Counted from the first letter of the stretch, positions 36,328-45,722 are shown. The stretch: 64,000 nucleotides of DNA from Dokdonia sinensis (GCF_003688895.1 NZ_REFV01000017.1:1-64000); one strand, 5' to 3'. Notes: a model not told the origin generated them from the letters alone. Program-made: numbers and translations.

Positions 36328-36621
36328 TTATTTTGTTACAGCAACGTTTGTTTTTACACCTTCTACAAATATTTTAGCAGGCTTAAACGCTGGGATGTTG
36401 TGTGCTGGGATCTTGATAGTTGTATTTTTAGAAATATTTCTACCAGTTTTCTCAGCTCTTGTTTTGATAATAAAAGATCCGAAACCTCTTAAGTATACAT
36501 TGTCTCCTCCTTCAAGTGAAGTTTTAACTTCTGACATAAACGACTCTACAGTTGCCTGTACGTCATTTTTTTCAATTCCAAGTTTTTCAGAGATCTTTGC
36601 TACGATATCAGCTTTAGTCAT
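36328..36621 (-). CDS. hup: HU family DNA-binding protein
   Basis: The 97-residue nucleoid protein has the HU pattern: MTKADIVAKISEKLGIEKNDVQATVESFM, GGDNVYLRGFGSFIIKTRAEKTGRNISKNTTIKIPAHNIPAFKPAK, including the DNA-bending arm with a Pro at its tip region. A tail of about 8 residues (GVKTNVAVTK) follows the standard fold. It should bind DNA as a dimer. It is divergent from mutY. Confidence 0.96.
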   Translation of the reverse strand: MTKADIVAKISEKLGIEKNDVQATVESFMSEVKTSLEGGDNVYLRGFGSFIIKTRAEKTGRNISKNTTIKIPAHNIPAFKPAKIFVEGVKTNVAVTK

Positions 36622-36658
36622 TATTTCAATTTATTTAGGGGTTAAAAATTCAAGGTTG

Positions 36659-36666
36659 CAAATATA
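36659..36666 (-). promoter_or_regulatory. -7 element of the hup promoter (TATATTTG on the minus strand)
   Basis: The octamer fits TAnnTTTG, 38 bases before the hup start. A TTG about 21 bases further upstream on the minus strand fits the -33 element. Confidence 0.6.
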
Positions 36667-36723
36667 ACGATTAAATGTTCAAACATTCAAGCATAACGTT
36701 TTAAAAAATAAGTAGATAAAACA

Positions 36724-36731
36724 TAATTTTG
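36724..36731 (+). promoter_or_regulatory. -7 element of the mutY promoter (TAATTTTG)
   Basis: Fits TAnnTTTG and ends 4 bases before the mutY ATG, so the transcript would be nearly leaderless. Confidence 0.45.
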
Positions 36732-36735
36732 TGCG

Positions 36736-37794
36736 ATGCCCAAAAACAATCCAGTATTTGCTAACCAACTCATTGAGTGGTATTTAGACAATAAGCGTGC
36801 CATGCCTTGGCGAGAAACTAAGAATCCTTACTTTATTTGGCTCTCAGAAATTATTCTTCAACAAACGAGAGTTGCGCAGGGCTTGCCTTACTATCTTGCG
36901 TTTACAGAAGCTTATCCTACTGTCCAGCAACTCGCTGCAGCCCCACAGGAGGATATTCTTAAATTATGGCAGGGATTAGGGTACTACTCCAGAGCGCGGA
37001 ACCTGCACGCGGCCGCTCAAATGGTAGTCACAGACTACAATAGTATCTTTCCCAATAACTATAGAGAGCTTCTTAAACTAAAAGGTGTTGGTGATTATAC
37101 GGCTAGCGCTATTGCAAGTATATGTTTTGACGAACCAGCAGCGGTGGTAGATGGTAATGTTTATCGGGTCTTATCACGTATCTTCGGAATTGATACCCCT
37201 ATTAATAGTTCACAAGGAATTAAGGAGTTTAAAAAACTAGCTTCTGGTCTTATGGATAGAGACCGTCCAGCAGACTTTAATCAGGCGATAATGGAATTTG
37301 GCGCGATACAATGCACGCCTAAAAATCCATACTGCCTGCATTGCGTGTTTAATGATCGATGTGTTGCGCTTCAAAAGAGTAGAATACATGAATTACCTGT
37401 AAAAATTAATAAGACTAAGGTTAAGAAGCGTTATTTGAATTACATTTTTATTAAGACAGCAAGCGGAGATACGGTTTTGCAACAGCGCACGGGCAAAGGG
37501 ATATGGCAAGGTTTATATGAGTTTCCTTTTATTGAGGCAAAAGGGCCATTGGGGGAAGATCGCTTTCGCGAAAGCGTAAAGAGTCAAAACCTCCTCCCAA
37601 ATGTTATTGAAATGGATATTACGAGGTATAATGATACTCCCATTGTCCATAAACTCTCTCATCAACATTTATACACCACATTTTGGATTGTTGATGTTGC
37701 TGAAATTGATAGAGAAACCATCCCAGTTCATTCGATAAGGAACTATCCTGTACCTGTTTTGATTGCTAATTTCATAGAAAAGAACATCGACTAA
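36736..37794 (+). CDS. mutY: A/G-specific adenine glycosylase
   Basis: This 352-residue DNA repair enzyme removes adenine opposite 8-oxoguanine. It has the helix-hairpin-helix LKGVGDYTASAIASICF, the catalytic Asp in VVDGNVYRVLSR, Q-rich EIILQQTRVAQG, and the 4Fe-4S cluster cysteines in CTPKNPYCLHCVFNDRC (C-x6-C-x2-C-x5-C). A NUDIX-like C-terminal domain reads the 8-oxoG strand. A perfect palindrome encodes RFRES there. It starts the mutY-ssb-gldE-gldD order conserved in Flavobacteria. Confidence 0.96.
   Translation: MPKNNPVFANQLIEWYLDNKRAMPWRETKNPYFIWLSEIILQQTRVAQGLPYYLAFTEAYPTVQQLAAAPQEDILKLWQGLGYYSRARNLHAAAQMVVTDYNSIFPNNYRELLKLKGVGDYTASAIASICFDEPAAVVDGNVYRVLSRIFGIDTPINSSQGIKEFKKLASGLMDRDRPADFNQAIMEFGAIQCTPKNPYCLHCVFNDRCVALQKSRIHELPVKINKTKVKKRYLNYIFIKTASGDTVLQQRTGKGIWQGLYEFPFIEAKGPLGEDRFRESVKSQNLLPNVIEMDITRYNDTPIVHKLSHQHLYTTFWIVDVAEIDRETIPVHSIRNYPVPVLIANFIEKNID
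37561..37576. repeat. Palindrome copy, perfect 16-mer
   Basis: In the C-terminal part of mutY, read as RFRES. Confidence 0.95.
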
Positions 37795-37810
37795 AAAGGG
37801 TAATTTTTAG

Positions 37811-37818
37811 TACATTTG
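37811..37818 (+). promoter_or_regulatory. -7 element of the ssb promoter (TACATTTG)
   Basis: Fits TAnnTTTG and ends 4 bases before the ssb ATG at 37823, so ssb and the gld genes can be expressed apart from mutY. Confidence 0.45.
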
Positions 37819-37822
37819 ATAT

Positions 37823-38293
37823 ATGGCAGGAACAGTAAATAAAGTGATTCTTATAGGTCACACAGGAGACGACGTAAAGATGCACTACTTCGAAGGTGGC
37901 AATAGCATAGGGCGCTTCCCGCTCGCGACAAATGAAGAGTATACAAATCGAACGACAGGTGAGCGCGTGAGCAATACGGAATGGCACAATATTGTAGTAC
38001 GTAATAAGGCTGCCGAAATATGCGAGAAATATTTAAAAAAGGGGGATAAAGTATATATAGAAGGCCGACTTAAGACTAGAAAGTGGCAAGATGACAAAGG
38101 CCTAGATCGTTACAGCACAGAAATCCAATGTATGGATTTTACATTCTTGTCTCCAAAAGGAGAAGGTATGGGGCAAGGGAACGCGCAGCAAGGAGCTTCT
38201 GCACAGCCACAGGCGCAACCTTACAATACAAATCAACCTGCCCAACCCTCTCAAGGCGTAAATGAAAGTGATGTAGATGATTTACCGTTTTAA
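37823..38293 (+). CDS. ssb: Single-stranded DNA-binding protein
   Basis: The 156-residue protein has an OB fold in residues 1-105 (GTVNKVILIGHTGDDVKMHYF, SNTEWHNIVVRNKAAEICEKYLKKGDKVYIEGRLKTRKW), a Gln/Pro/Ala-rich linker and the acidic tail DVDDLPF, which recruits replication and repair partners. It acts as a tetramer on replicating DNA. The gldE gene starts 28 bases downstream. Confidence 0.97.
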   Translation: MAGTVNKVILIGHTGDDVKMHYFEGGNSIGRFPLATNEEYTNRTTGERVSNTEWHNIVVRNKAAEICEKYLKKGDKVYIEGRLKTRKWQDDKGLDRYSTEIQCMDFTFLSPKGEGMGQGNAQQGASAQPQAQPYNTNQPAQPSQGVNESDVDDLPF

Positions 38294-38321
38294 CCCTACA
38301 CGTTAATTTAAAATCAAATCA

Positions 38322-39629
38322 TTGGACCCAGATCCTGAACCCTTATTTATAACACTCATCGCATTAGATTCGGCTATTGCGGTATCTATTATTTTCCTAA
38401 TCGTATTGTTGGGTTGCTCCGCACTAATAAGTGGCGCCGAAGTTGCTTTTTTCTCCCTGACCGAAAGCGATTTTGAACCTGAAGATGATAAGCCTATTTC
38501 TCGCCAGCTTCAAATCGTACAGAAATTATTGGAAAAGCCTAAGAAGCTTTTGGCAACCATTCTCGTTGCAAATAATGCTATTAATATTGCGATTGTATTG
38601 TTATTTGCCAGTCTAGGTGAGACATTTTTTGGCGGGCTTTCTGAGAATGCACGGTTTTTCGTAGAGGTAGTCGTGATTACATTTTTGATTTTAATGTTTG
38701 GCGAGATTTTACCTAAGATCTATGCTAACCGAAATCAGAAGCTTTTTGCAAGTTTTATGGCTTATCCGTTGCGTTTTCTTGATGTCATATTGACTCCTAT
38801 AAGTGGACCTATGCGTGCTGTCACACTTTTTATTCACAGTAGGCTGGCTGACCAAAAGAGCAATTTCAATATAGACCAGCTTTCTCAAGCATTAGAACTT
38901 ACAAGCGAAGAAGATACGACTACAGAGGAACAAAAAATTCTTCAAGGTATTGTTTCTTTTGGGAATACTGATACAAAACAAGCGATGCGACCACGTATGG
39001 ACGTTTTTGCATTAAATGAGGATGACGATTATAAGTCTATAATTCCTCAGATAACAAAACACGGCTTTTCTAGGGTTCCTGTATATAAAGAGAGCATAGA
39101 TACAATCACAGGTATACTATATGTTAAGGATTTACTTCCTCATCTTAATAAAAATGAATTGGATTGGAATGCCTTGGTAAGAGAACCTTTCTTCGTGCCA
39201 GAAAACAAAAAACTAGATAACTTACTAGCCGAATTTAAAGAAAAGAAAAACCACCTTGCTATTGTTGTAGATGAGTATGGTGGTACGAGCGGTCTCATAT
39301 CATTAGAGGATATTATTGAGGAGATTGTGGGAGATATCTCAGACGAGTTTGATGATGAAGATGTGATTTACTCAAAACTTGATGAGTTTAATTACGTTTT
39401 TGACGGTAAGACGTCTCTCAAGGATTTTTACCGTATTACAAAACTGGAAGATGAAACAAGTTTTGAAAACAAAAAAGGAGAAGCAGAGACTATTGCCGGT
39501 TTTGTGCTAGAGGTCTCTGGAGGATTCCCGCGTAAAAATGAGATAATAAAATTTCAAAATTATGCGTTTACCGTAGAGGCCATAGACCGCAAACGTATAA
39601 AACAGATAAAATTTACCATCACACCTTGA
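38322..39629 (+). CDS. gldE: Gliding-motility-associated membrane protein GldE
   Basis: The 435-residue product, starting at TTG 38322, has a CNNM/DUF21 membrane domain (segments near 15-40, 80-105, 112-135), two CBS motifs (about 205-330, with VPVYKESIDTITGILYVKDLL and LAIVVDEYGGTSGLISLEDIIEEIVGDI) and a C-terminal CorC/HlyC transporter-associated domain. It is hemolysin/CorC-like in build, but its place beside gldD identifies GldE, which supports gliding in Flavobacterium johnsoniae. Its stop overlaps the gldD start. Confidence 0.92.
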   Translation: MDPDPEPLFITLIALDSAIAVSIIFLIVLLGCSALISGAEVAFFSLTESDFEPEDDKPISRQLQIVQKLLEKPKKLLATILVANNAINIAIVLLFASLGETFFGGLSENARFFVEVVVITFLILMFGEILPKIYANRNQKLFASFMAYPLRFLDVILTPISGPMRAVTLFIHSRLADQKSNFNIDQLSQALELTSEEDTTTEEQKILQGIVSFGNTDTKQAMRPRMDVFALNEDDDYKSIIPQITKHGFSRVPVYKESIDTITGILYVKDLLPHLNKNELDWNALVREPFFVPENKKLDNLLAEFKEKKNHLAIVVDEYGGTSGLISLEDIIEEIVGDISDEFDDEDVIYSKLDEFNYVFDGKTSLKDFYRITKLEDETSFENKKGEAETIAGFVLEVSGGFPRKNEIIKFQNYAFTVEAIDRKRIKQIKFTITP

Positions 39630-40183
39630 GAAATTTACACTTCATCATAGTCGCTATTGCGCTTATAGTTTGTTCCTGTGGTGGAGATGTTATACCAAAG
39701 CCTCAAGGATTTTTAAGTCTTGAATATCCCGCGCCCATTTATGAAAAAATAGCTTCAGCCTGTGATTACTCCTTTGAAAAGAACAACTTAGGGACTGTTA
39801 GGTTTAAAGATGACTGTTCTGCGGTCATAGACTATCCTAAACTGGATGCTTCTCTTTTTATTACCTACCGTAAGGTGACTGGGAATATAGAGACACTCTT
39901 GCGAGATGCGCAGAAATTAACTTATGAGCACGTAAGAAAAGCAGATAACATTGCCGAAGAAAAATACATTAATGACCAGCAAAATGCTTACGGAATGTTT
40001 TACGATGTGCTAGGAAATGCCGCTTCGCAGTCGCAATTTTATGTGACGGATAGTACAAATCACTTTTTAACAGGCTCTATTTACTTTAACGTTAAGCCCA
40101 ATTACGATAGTATTTATCCTGCGGCCGTATATCTTAAAAATGATATACGAAGGTTAATGGAGACTGTGGAGTGGGAAGAATAG
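39626..40183 (+). CDS. gldD: Gliding motility lipoprotein GldD
   Basis: A 185-residue lipoprotein (IALIVCSCGGD, Cys at about 18) needed for gliding in Flavobacterium. The mature region starts with PKPQGFLSLEYPAPIYEKI, a typical GldD opening, and contains three more Cys-free structured blocks ending in NVKPNYDSIYPAAVYLKNDIRRLMETVEW. The TTG start at 39626 overlaps the gldE stop by 4 bases, so translation is coupled. Confidence 0.93.
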   Translation: MRNLHFIIVAIALIVCSCGGDVIPKPQGFLSLEYPAPIYEKIASACDYSFEKNNLGTVRFKDDCSAVIDYPKLDASLFITYRKVTGNIETLLRDAQKLTYEHVRKADNIAEEKYINDQQNAYGMFYDVLGNAASQSQFYVTDSTNHFLTGSIYFNVKPNYDSIYPAAVYLKNDIRRLMETVEWEE

Positions 40184-40191
40184 TTTTATCA

Positions 40192-40207
40192 CGCTTTCGC
40201 GAAAGCA
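40192..40207. repeat. Palindrome copy, 14-mer core perfect
   Basis: Just past the gldD stop in the convergent gap (40184-40358), where I see no gene; last base is A. Confidence 0.92.
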
Positions 40208-40358
40208 TTATAACAGCAACACCCACACTAGCAAAACAATTTATTTCTAAGCTAGTTTAGGATAGGCCAAAAGTTCTCCTATTAATTTAAGTCATCACCT
40301 TCGGCTAGTGAATTGATTGCGAATTTTTTCTACTTTCTACTCTCGTTTTTCCACTCTA

Positions 40359-41729
40359 TTACCCGCCCACATTCTCAGGATTGTACCCGAGATAAGGCAC
40401 TTGGTACTCCTTAAAAGTAATCCCATAGTCCTCCAGCTCCTTAAGGATAGGTTCATACACTTCTTTAGATATAGGTAGCTGCACACCGGAAGTTGTAATC
40501 TGTCCGTTTAAAATGCGCAAAGTCGCCATTGCTACTGGAAGTCCAACGGTTCTCGCCATTGCGGTTTCCACTTGGTCATTCCCTATGTTTACCATCGTAG
40601 CATCTATTTGTTTCTTCTCTCCATTGAGTTCGTAGCCAAATTTATGATACATCACAATCATATCTTTATCCTCTGGGGCGAGCGTCCATTTATCTTCAAG
40701 GATACGTTGTAAAGCTTTTGCTGGTGTAGCTCTTTTAATACCTATTGTCTTGTCTGGATTAAAAATATCGAGCTCTACCAGTTTGTCCCAGAGCAAATCA
40801 TCTTGATCTATCTTGAGGTAATGGCGCAATTTGAGTTCTACAGAATCGGTAGGAGAGTAGGGTAGGAATAAGTTTAAGAAATCGCGGTAGCTCATATTTT
40901 CAGTATCCTGAAGCTTATAGCTGTCATCTGTCATTCCCATCATTACAAAAATGTGCCAAGCTTTAGAGAAGCCTACGCGACGTATTGTACCACGATATAA
41001 TGTAGGAATATCTTCTAGTCCATAGACAGATCGATATTTTAATGAATTACGGTTTGCATACCCTTCAAAACGTCCGTGACCTTCTATTTGTAAAAACTCA
41101 GTCCGTCTAAAAAGACGTTGATATGGAATGTACTTGTAGGTGCCTTCTTGAATAAATTCTGCAGCGCCTCCTTGACCCGCTAGCACTACATTACGAGGGT
41201 TCCAGGTAAATTTATAATTCCATAGGTTAGTATCACTCTCTGGGGCGACCAGACCTCCTGTAAAGGACTCGAACAAGAGCATCTTTCCTCCATTGTCACG
41301 TATTCGATCTATGACCTGCATCGCACTCATATGATCGATTCCAGGGTCTAGACCTATCTCATTCATAAAAATAAGGCCCTTTTCTTTTACTGCGGCATCG
41401 AGTTCTTTCATTTCCTTAGAAATATAAGAAGCAGTCACCATAGATTTCCCAAAGGTCACACAATCCCTTGCCACCTCTATATGAAAACGAGCGGGAAGCA
41501 TAGATATCACAATTGTAGCATCTTGTATGGCTTCCTGACGTTGTTCTTTATCAAAAACATCAAGAGAAATTACGCTTCCATTTTTATGATTTCCTACAAG
41601 TTTCTGCGCATTTTCTTTGGCGAGGTCACCTACGGTAATCTCTAGTTGCTCACTTTCAGATTTATTGAGGAGGTATTTTATGAGTTGGCTAGCAGATTTT
41701 CCTGCACCTATGATAAGGACTTTACGCAT
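40359..41729 (-). CDS. Saccharopine dehydrogenase-like oxidoreductase
   Basis: From ATG 41729 the protein is 456 residues (an upstream frame adds 30 implausible residues). The N-terminal Rossmann motif MRKVLIIGAGKSASQLIKYLL binds NAD(P), followed by VISMLPARFHIEVARDCV, NEIGLDPGIDHMSAMQVID and the LYS9-type C-terminal domain. In the lysine pathway this family makes or breaks saccharopine. It is convergent with gldD and divergent from the DUF423 gene. It could serve lysine breakdown or another amino acid. Confidence 0.88.
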   Translation of the reverse strand: MRKVLIIGAGKSASQLIKYLLNKSESEQLEITVGDLAKENAQKLVGNHKNGSVISLDVFDKEQRQEAIQDATIVISMLPARFHIEVARDCVTFGKSMVTASYISKEMKELDAAVKEKGLIFMNEIGLDPGIDHMSAMQVIDRIRDNGGKMLLFESFTGGLVAPESDTNLWNYKFTWNPRNVVLAGQGGAAEFIQEGTYKYIPYQRLFRRTEFLQIEGHGRFEGYANRNSLKYRSVYGLEDIPTLYRGTIRRVGFSKAWHIFVMMGMTDDSYKLQDTENMSYRDFLNLFLPYSPTDSVELKLRHYLKIDQDDLLWDKLVELDIFNPDKTIGIKRATPAKALQRILEDKWTLAPEDKDMIVMYHKFGYELNGEKKQIDATMVNIGNDQVETAMARTVGLPVAMATLRILNGQITTSGVQLPISKEVYEPILKELEDYGITFKEYQVPYLGYNPENVGG

Positions 41730-41801
41730 TCGGGTAGGTATTTTGTAGATTTGTTGTGAGACGAAAGTACAATTTTGGGAACCTAATTTAAAAGAATTTC
41801 G

Positions 41802-42191
41802 ATGAATAAAAAATTGCAAATTGCTGGAGCTATTTTTGGATTAACCGCGGTTATCATTGGAGCCTTTGGCGCTCACGGTCTTGAGAAAGTACTGGACGCT
41901 TCAGACATAGCTACTTTTGAAACTGGAGTGAAGTATCAAATGTATCACGCCCTATTGTTGTTGCTTGTATCTCTTTTCGCTTTAAGCGAAAAAACAAAAA
42001 AGACCGTTCTCATCCTCCTTGTAACAGGAGTCATATTCTTTTCGGGCTCTATTTATGGGCTGGCGACTAATGAACTTACGGGCTTTGACTTTACGACAAT
42101 CGCCCTTATTACCCCGCTGGGCGGGGCGCTCTTAATTATAAGTTGGATAGTTCTTCTAGTTCAGTTCATTAAAGGGAGCAATAATGGCTAA
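41802..42191 (+). CDS. DUF423 small membrane protein
   Basis: The 129-residue protein has four membrane segments and the DUF423 signature IIGAFGAHGLEKVLDASDIATFETGVKYQMYHALLLLL at the N-terminus. Function is unknown. It lies 70 bases before the pckA start; a -7 promoter element in between suggests pckA has its own promoter. Confidence 0.9.
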   Translation: MNKKLQIAGAIFGLTAVIIGAFGAHGLEKVLDASDIATFETGVKYQMYHALLLLLVSLFALSEKTKKTVLILLVTGVIFFSGSIYGLATNELTGFDFTTIALITPLGGALLIISWIVLLVQFIKGSNNG

Positions 42192-42220
42192 ATTTTAAGG
42201 TTTAGTTAGCAGGTATTTTT

Positions 42221-42228
42221 TACTTTTG
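42221..42228 (+). promoter_or_regulatory. -7 element of the pckA promoter (TACTTTTG)
   Basis: Fits TAnnTTTG, 33 bases before the chosen ATG at 42262. Confidence 0.55.
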
Positions 42229-42261
42229 CACTTTAAAAACAACACAACAAAACATCTTTTT

Positions 42262-43875
42262 ATGGCTTCTTACACCCAAGTTACGAAAACGATTTCGTTA
42301 AAACCCTACGGGATTGATAATGCAACAGTTCATTATCAATTGTCCCCGCAAGAGTTGCACGAGATTACTGTAAATAATGAAATGGGAAAAACAGCTTCTA
42401 GTGGCGCTCTTGCTGTAAATACTGGAAAATTTACAGGGCGCTCACCGCTGGATAGGTTTATTGTAAGAGATCAAAAAACAGAAGATAAAGTATGGTGGGG
42501 AAATATAAATATCCCTTTTGAGCCGGACGCTTTCGCAAAATTAAAAACCAAGGTAACAGACTATCTCTCAAACAAGGAAATATACGTGAGAGACAGTTAT
42601 GCCTGTGCGGACGATAAATACAGACTGAACATTCGTGTAATAAACGAATATCCGTGGTCTAATATGTTTGCCTACAATATGTTCCTACGTCCTACCGAAG
42701 AAGAACTAGAAAACTTCTCTCCAGAGTGGACCATCCTGAATGCCCCAGGTTTTATGGCAGACCCAGAAGTGGACGGAACGCGCCAGAGTAACTTTGCCAT
42801 CCTTTCGTTTACCGAAAAAACTATCATTATAGGTGGGACGGGTTACACAGGCGAAATAAAAAAGGGAATCTTTTCTGCGCTTAATTTCATCCTTCCCGTT
42901 GAAAAGGAAACAATGCCTATGCATTGTAGTGCAAACGTGGGCGAAAATGGAGAAACAGCTATTTTCTTTGGGCTTTCTGGGACAGGGAAAACAACACTCT
43001 CTGCAGATCCAGATCGTAAGCTAATAGGAGATGATGAGCACGGCTGGACAAAGGAAAATACCATCTTTAACTTCGAAGGAGGTTGCTATGCAAAGGTCAT
43101 CAACCTCTCAGAGGAAAATGAACCAGACATTTACAAGGCTATAAAACCAGGAGCAATTCTTGAGAATGTAGTTCTCGATGAGAAAGGAGACGTAAATTTT
43201 GCAGATACATCAATTACTCAAAACACCAGAGTTAGTTACCCGATAGATCACATTAATAATATAAAGGAGCCATCTGTAGGTAAAAACCCTAAGAATATTT
43301 TCTTTCTAACGGCAGATGCTTTTGGTGTTTTACCTCCTATATCTAAACTTTCACCGGGACAGGCGGCATATCACTTCATAAGTGGCTATACTGCTAAGGT
43401 TGCGGGTACAGAGGCTGGAGTTACAGAGCCGCAACCATCGTTTTCGGCGTGTTTTGGAGCACCGTTTATGCCATTGCACCCTACAAAGTATGCAGAGATG
43501 CTCAGTAAGAAAATGCAAGAAGCGGGCGTAAACGTATGGCTTATTAATACAGGATGGACAGGTGGTCCTTATGGTGTCGGATCACGTATGAAGTTAAAAT
43601 ACACAAGAGCGATGATAAGCGCTGCGATGAACGGCGAGCTTCCTCAAGAAATCTCTCACGAGAACTACCACATACATTCGGTATTTGGAGTGGCGCAACC
43701 TAGAACGTGTCCTGGAGTACCTACAGATGTGCTTTCTCCTAGAGCGACTTGGAATAACGATAAGGGTTATTATGAAACTGCTCATAAACTGGCCAAATCA
43801 TTCAAAGAAAACTTCAAGAAGTTTGAGGAGTACGCTAGTAAAGAGATTATGGACGGTCAACCACCATTGGGATAA
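42262..43875 (+). CDS. pckA: Phosphoenolpyruvate carboxykinase (ATP)
   Basis: From ATG 42262 the enzyme is 537 residues; an in-frame TTG at 42226 overlaps the promoter and is unlikely. It converts oxaloacetate and ATP to PEP and CO2 at the start of gluconeogenesis. Motifs: GRSPLDRFIV, GLSGTGKTTLSADPDRKLIGDDEHGW (P-loop and kinase-2 type region), the Mn site HCSANVG and a substrate loop with NTGWTGGPYGVGSRM. Length is normal for the ATP-dependent type. A strong terminator follows. Confidence 0.97.
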   Translation: MASYTQVTKTISLKPYGIDNATVHYQLSPQELHEITVNNEMGKTASSGALAVNTGKFTGRSPLDRFIVRDQKTEDKVWWGNINIPFEPDAFAKLKTKVTDYLSNKEIYVRDSYACADDKYRLNIRVINEYPWSNMFAYNMFLRPTEEELENFSPEWTILNAPGFMADPEVDGTRQSNFAILSFTEKTIIIGGTGYTGEIKKGIFSALNFILPVEKETMPMHCSANVGENGETAIFFGLSGTGKTTLSADPDRKLIGDDEHGWTKENTIFNFEGGCYAKVINLSEENEPDIYKAIKPGAILENVVLDEKGDVNFADTSITQNTRVSYPIDHINNIKEPSVGKNPKNIFFLTADAFGVLPPISKLSPGQAAYHFISGYTAKVAGTEAGVTEPQPSFSACFGAPFMPLHPTKYAEMLSKKMQEAGVNVWLINTGWTGGPYGVGSRMKLKYTRAMISAAMNGELPQEISHENYHIHSVFGVAQPRTCPGVPTDVLSPRATWNNDKGYYETAHKLAKSFKENFKKFEEYASKEIMDGQPPLG

Positions 43876-43897
43876 AAATTGAGATTCATATTATAAC

Positions 43898-43934
43898 AAA
43901 GCGACACCTAATAAATGGGTGTCGCTTTTATTTT
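43898..43934 (+). terminator. Rho-independent terminator after pckA
   Basis: AAAGCGACACC (43898-43908) and GGTGTCGCTTT (43918-43928) form a perfect 11-pair stem with a 9-base loop, followed by TATTTTA. Confidence 0.92.
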
Positions 43935-44063
43935 AGGTGTTTTGTAAAAATCGTTTTAGCGTATCGTAAAAGTGTACTTATCCCCATTCCAATTCTCCAA
44001 AGAGTAATTTAGGTATGAAAATTGCGTTAGAGATAAACCAATGTTTAACTCAAAATTTAAAAA

Positions 44064-44585
44064 ATGAAAAAACTACTTACAATATGCTCAATCTTACTAC
44101 TATTTTTAACTGCCTGTGAAGGACCAGCCGGACCCCCAGGTTTTGACGGGTTAGATGGGCAGGACGGGCAAGATGCACCGCTCCCTTCTGTATTTGAAGA
44201 AAGTGCGACGTTTAACTACGATGCTCCAAATAATGTTTGGATTTCTCAAGTGTTCAGCTTTAATGGTACTATAGATGGGGATGTGTTTTTAACATATCTG
44301 GAAATTTCTCCTGGGATATTTACGCTAATGCCGGTTAGTATTTTTGATGAATTTGGAGAGTATCAATATGTTTTTGACCACGATATTAATACCGTACAAT
44401 TACAAATTATAGGAGATAGCGACCTGTCTACATTGGACGATGAAAGCACAACAAATGTGCCTATACGTATCGCTATTATTCCAGCAGATTTGGTTCGTGG
44501 CGCTTCATTTGAAAATTATGAAGATTTTGACACCCTGTTGTTTAACCTAGATTTGGATGAAGGCGATATTCAGTTTTTGAATTAA
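44064..44585 (+). CDS. Lipoprotein with short collagen-like stretch
   Basis: The 173-residue product has a clear lipoprotein signal (LLLFLTAC, Cys18), directly followed by six or seven Gly-x-y triplets (GPAGPPGFDGLDGQDGQDA). The remainder is acidic and beta-rich (FNYDAPNNVWISQVFSFNGT, VPIRIAIIPADLVRG). Such short collagen-like starts followed by this domain recur in flavobacterial lipoproteins of unknown role. It stands alone between two terminators. Confidence 0.8.
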   Translation: MKKLLTICSILLLFLTACEGPAGPPGFDGLDGQDGQDAPLPSVFEESATFNYDAPNNVWISQVFSFNGTIDGDVFLTYLEISPGIFTLMPVSIFDEFGEYQYVFDHDINTVQLQIIGDSDLSTLDDESTTNVPIRIAIIPADLVRGASFENYEDFDTLLFNLDLDEGDIQFLN

Positions 44586-44653
44586 CAAACTGGTTTCTGT
44601 TCGGGCGCAGTCTTGAACCTTATGACCTATGTTTGTAAAAAGAATTAACGTAT

Positions 44654-44693
44654 AAAAAGCAAGGAGCTGAGAAATCAACTTCTTGCTTTTTTA
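44654..44693. terminator. Bidirectional terminator overlapping the EamA gene stop
   Basis: AAAAAGCAAG (44654-44663) pairs with CTTGCTTTTT (44682-44691). The loop contains the stop codon of the minus-strand EamA gene, so the hairpin serves both converging genes. Confidence 0.8.
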
Positions 44694-45562
44694 CTTCTAT
44701 TTCCTAAGTAAACCCCCGTGATTATAATCAGTGCAGCAAGGAATTGTAGGAATGTAAAGATTTCTCCATCCAGTAAGCCCCATGTAACAGACACGATAGG
44801 CATAAGATAGGTGACAGAGGAAGCAAATACTGGATCACTTATCTGGACGAGTTTATTGAACATCACCTTTGCCGCAGCCGTCCCAAAAATTGAGAGAATC
44901 AGTATATACCCAATCGAGGTTTGTAAAGTCGAATCTGTACCAAGTGGCAATTCAAAAAAATCTGTTGAAAAAAGAATGCCGAGTGCGGGAATGATAAGAA
45001 AAAGAAAATTCCCTAGTGCGATAGCCATCGCGCTTACATCTTGAAGATGGCGCTTTATAATATTTACATTTATAGCGTAAAGACAGGCCGCCGCAATAAC
45101 CAGTAAGGCGTAATAGTAGTTTTGATCAGGGTTGACTCTTGCACCTATGAGAATTAGAGCTACGGCTCCAGCAAGCCCAAGAAGCACGCCAAGAAACTGT
45201 TGTTTAATAAACCGTGCTCCAAAAAATAGAATACCAAATATAAAAGCCAAAAGAGGAACACTAGAGTTGAGAATTGCGGCAATGGCACTATCTATTTCGG
45301 TTTCTGCATAAGCAAATAAGAATACGGGGATTCCAGTTCCCAAAATACCAGAAATGAGCACCCATTTCCACTCTTGTTTCTTGATTGTTTTAAGACTTTT
45401 CCAGCCAGCGATACCCAGAACAGCTGCAGAGAAAAGAATTCGTAAAGCACCTAGTTGCAAGGGAGTTAGTCCTACGAGCCCTTTCTTAATCAAAATAAAT
45501 GAACTTCCCCAAATAACCGAAAGAACAATGAGGTAAATCCACTTAAGACTACTGTTTTGCAT
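44675..45562 (-). CDS. EamA/DMT family transporter
   Basis: From ATG 45562 the protein is 295 residues (a TTG at 45583 would add seven). It has ten membrane segments in two EamA repeats, with SVIWGSSFILIKKGLVGLTPLQLGALRILFSAAVLG in the first and SSVTYLMPIVSVTWGLLDGE in the second. These are inner-membrane exporters of amino acids or other metabolites; the substrate cannot be read from the sequence. It appears monocistronic. Confidence 0.9.
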   Translation of the reverse strand: MQNSSLKWIYLIVLSVIWGSSFILIKKGLVGLTPLQLGALRILFSAAVLGIAGWKSLKTIKKQEWKWVLISGILGTGIPVFLFAYAETEIDSAIAAILNSSVPLLAFIFGILFFGARFIKQQFLGVLLGLAGAVALILIGARVNPDQNYYYALLVIAAACLYAINVNIIKRHLQDVSAMAIALGNFLFLIIPALGILFSTDFFELPLGTDSTLQTSIGYILILSIFGTAAAKVMFNKLVQISDPVFASSVTYLMPIVSVTWGLLDGEIFTFLQFLAALIIITGVYLGNRSKKARS

Positions 45563-45687
45563 AGCAACATTTAGAAAGCGCAAAGTTGCAGATTAATAAC
45601 GTAAAATAATCGCAAATTTTAAAAATTCAGAAGTTTAGGTTGTTCTTAAAATTTAGGTGCTGTATGCCTTTTTAATAAATAATAGTA

Positions 45688-45703
45688 CGCTTTCGCGAAA
45701 GCG
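45688..45703. repeat. Palindrome copy, perfect 16-mer
   Basis: Intergenic between the EamA gene start and the dinB stop; flanks TAGTA and TAACC. Confidence 0.95.
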
Positions 45704-45722
45704 TAACCCAAAAACGTAGCAC

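Noticed and set aside
41974-41992. TTTTCGC-TTTAA-GCGAAAA in the DUF423 gene
   Set aside because: It is a palindromic sequence with a different centre and only resembles the repeat in its letters.
42528-42540. CGCTTTCGCAAAA in pckA
   Set aside because: It gives AFAKL and resembles the left half of the palindrome, but the right arm is missing; I did not count it.
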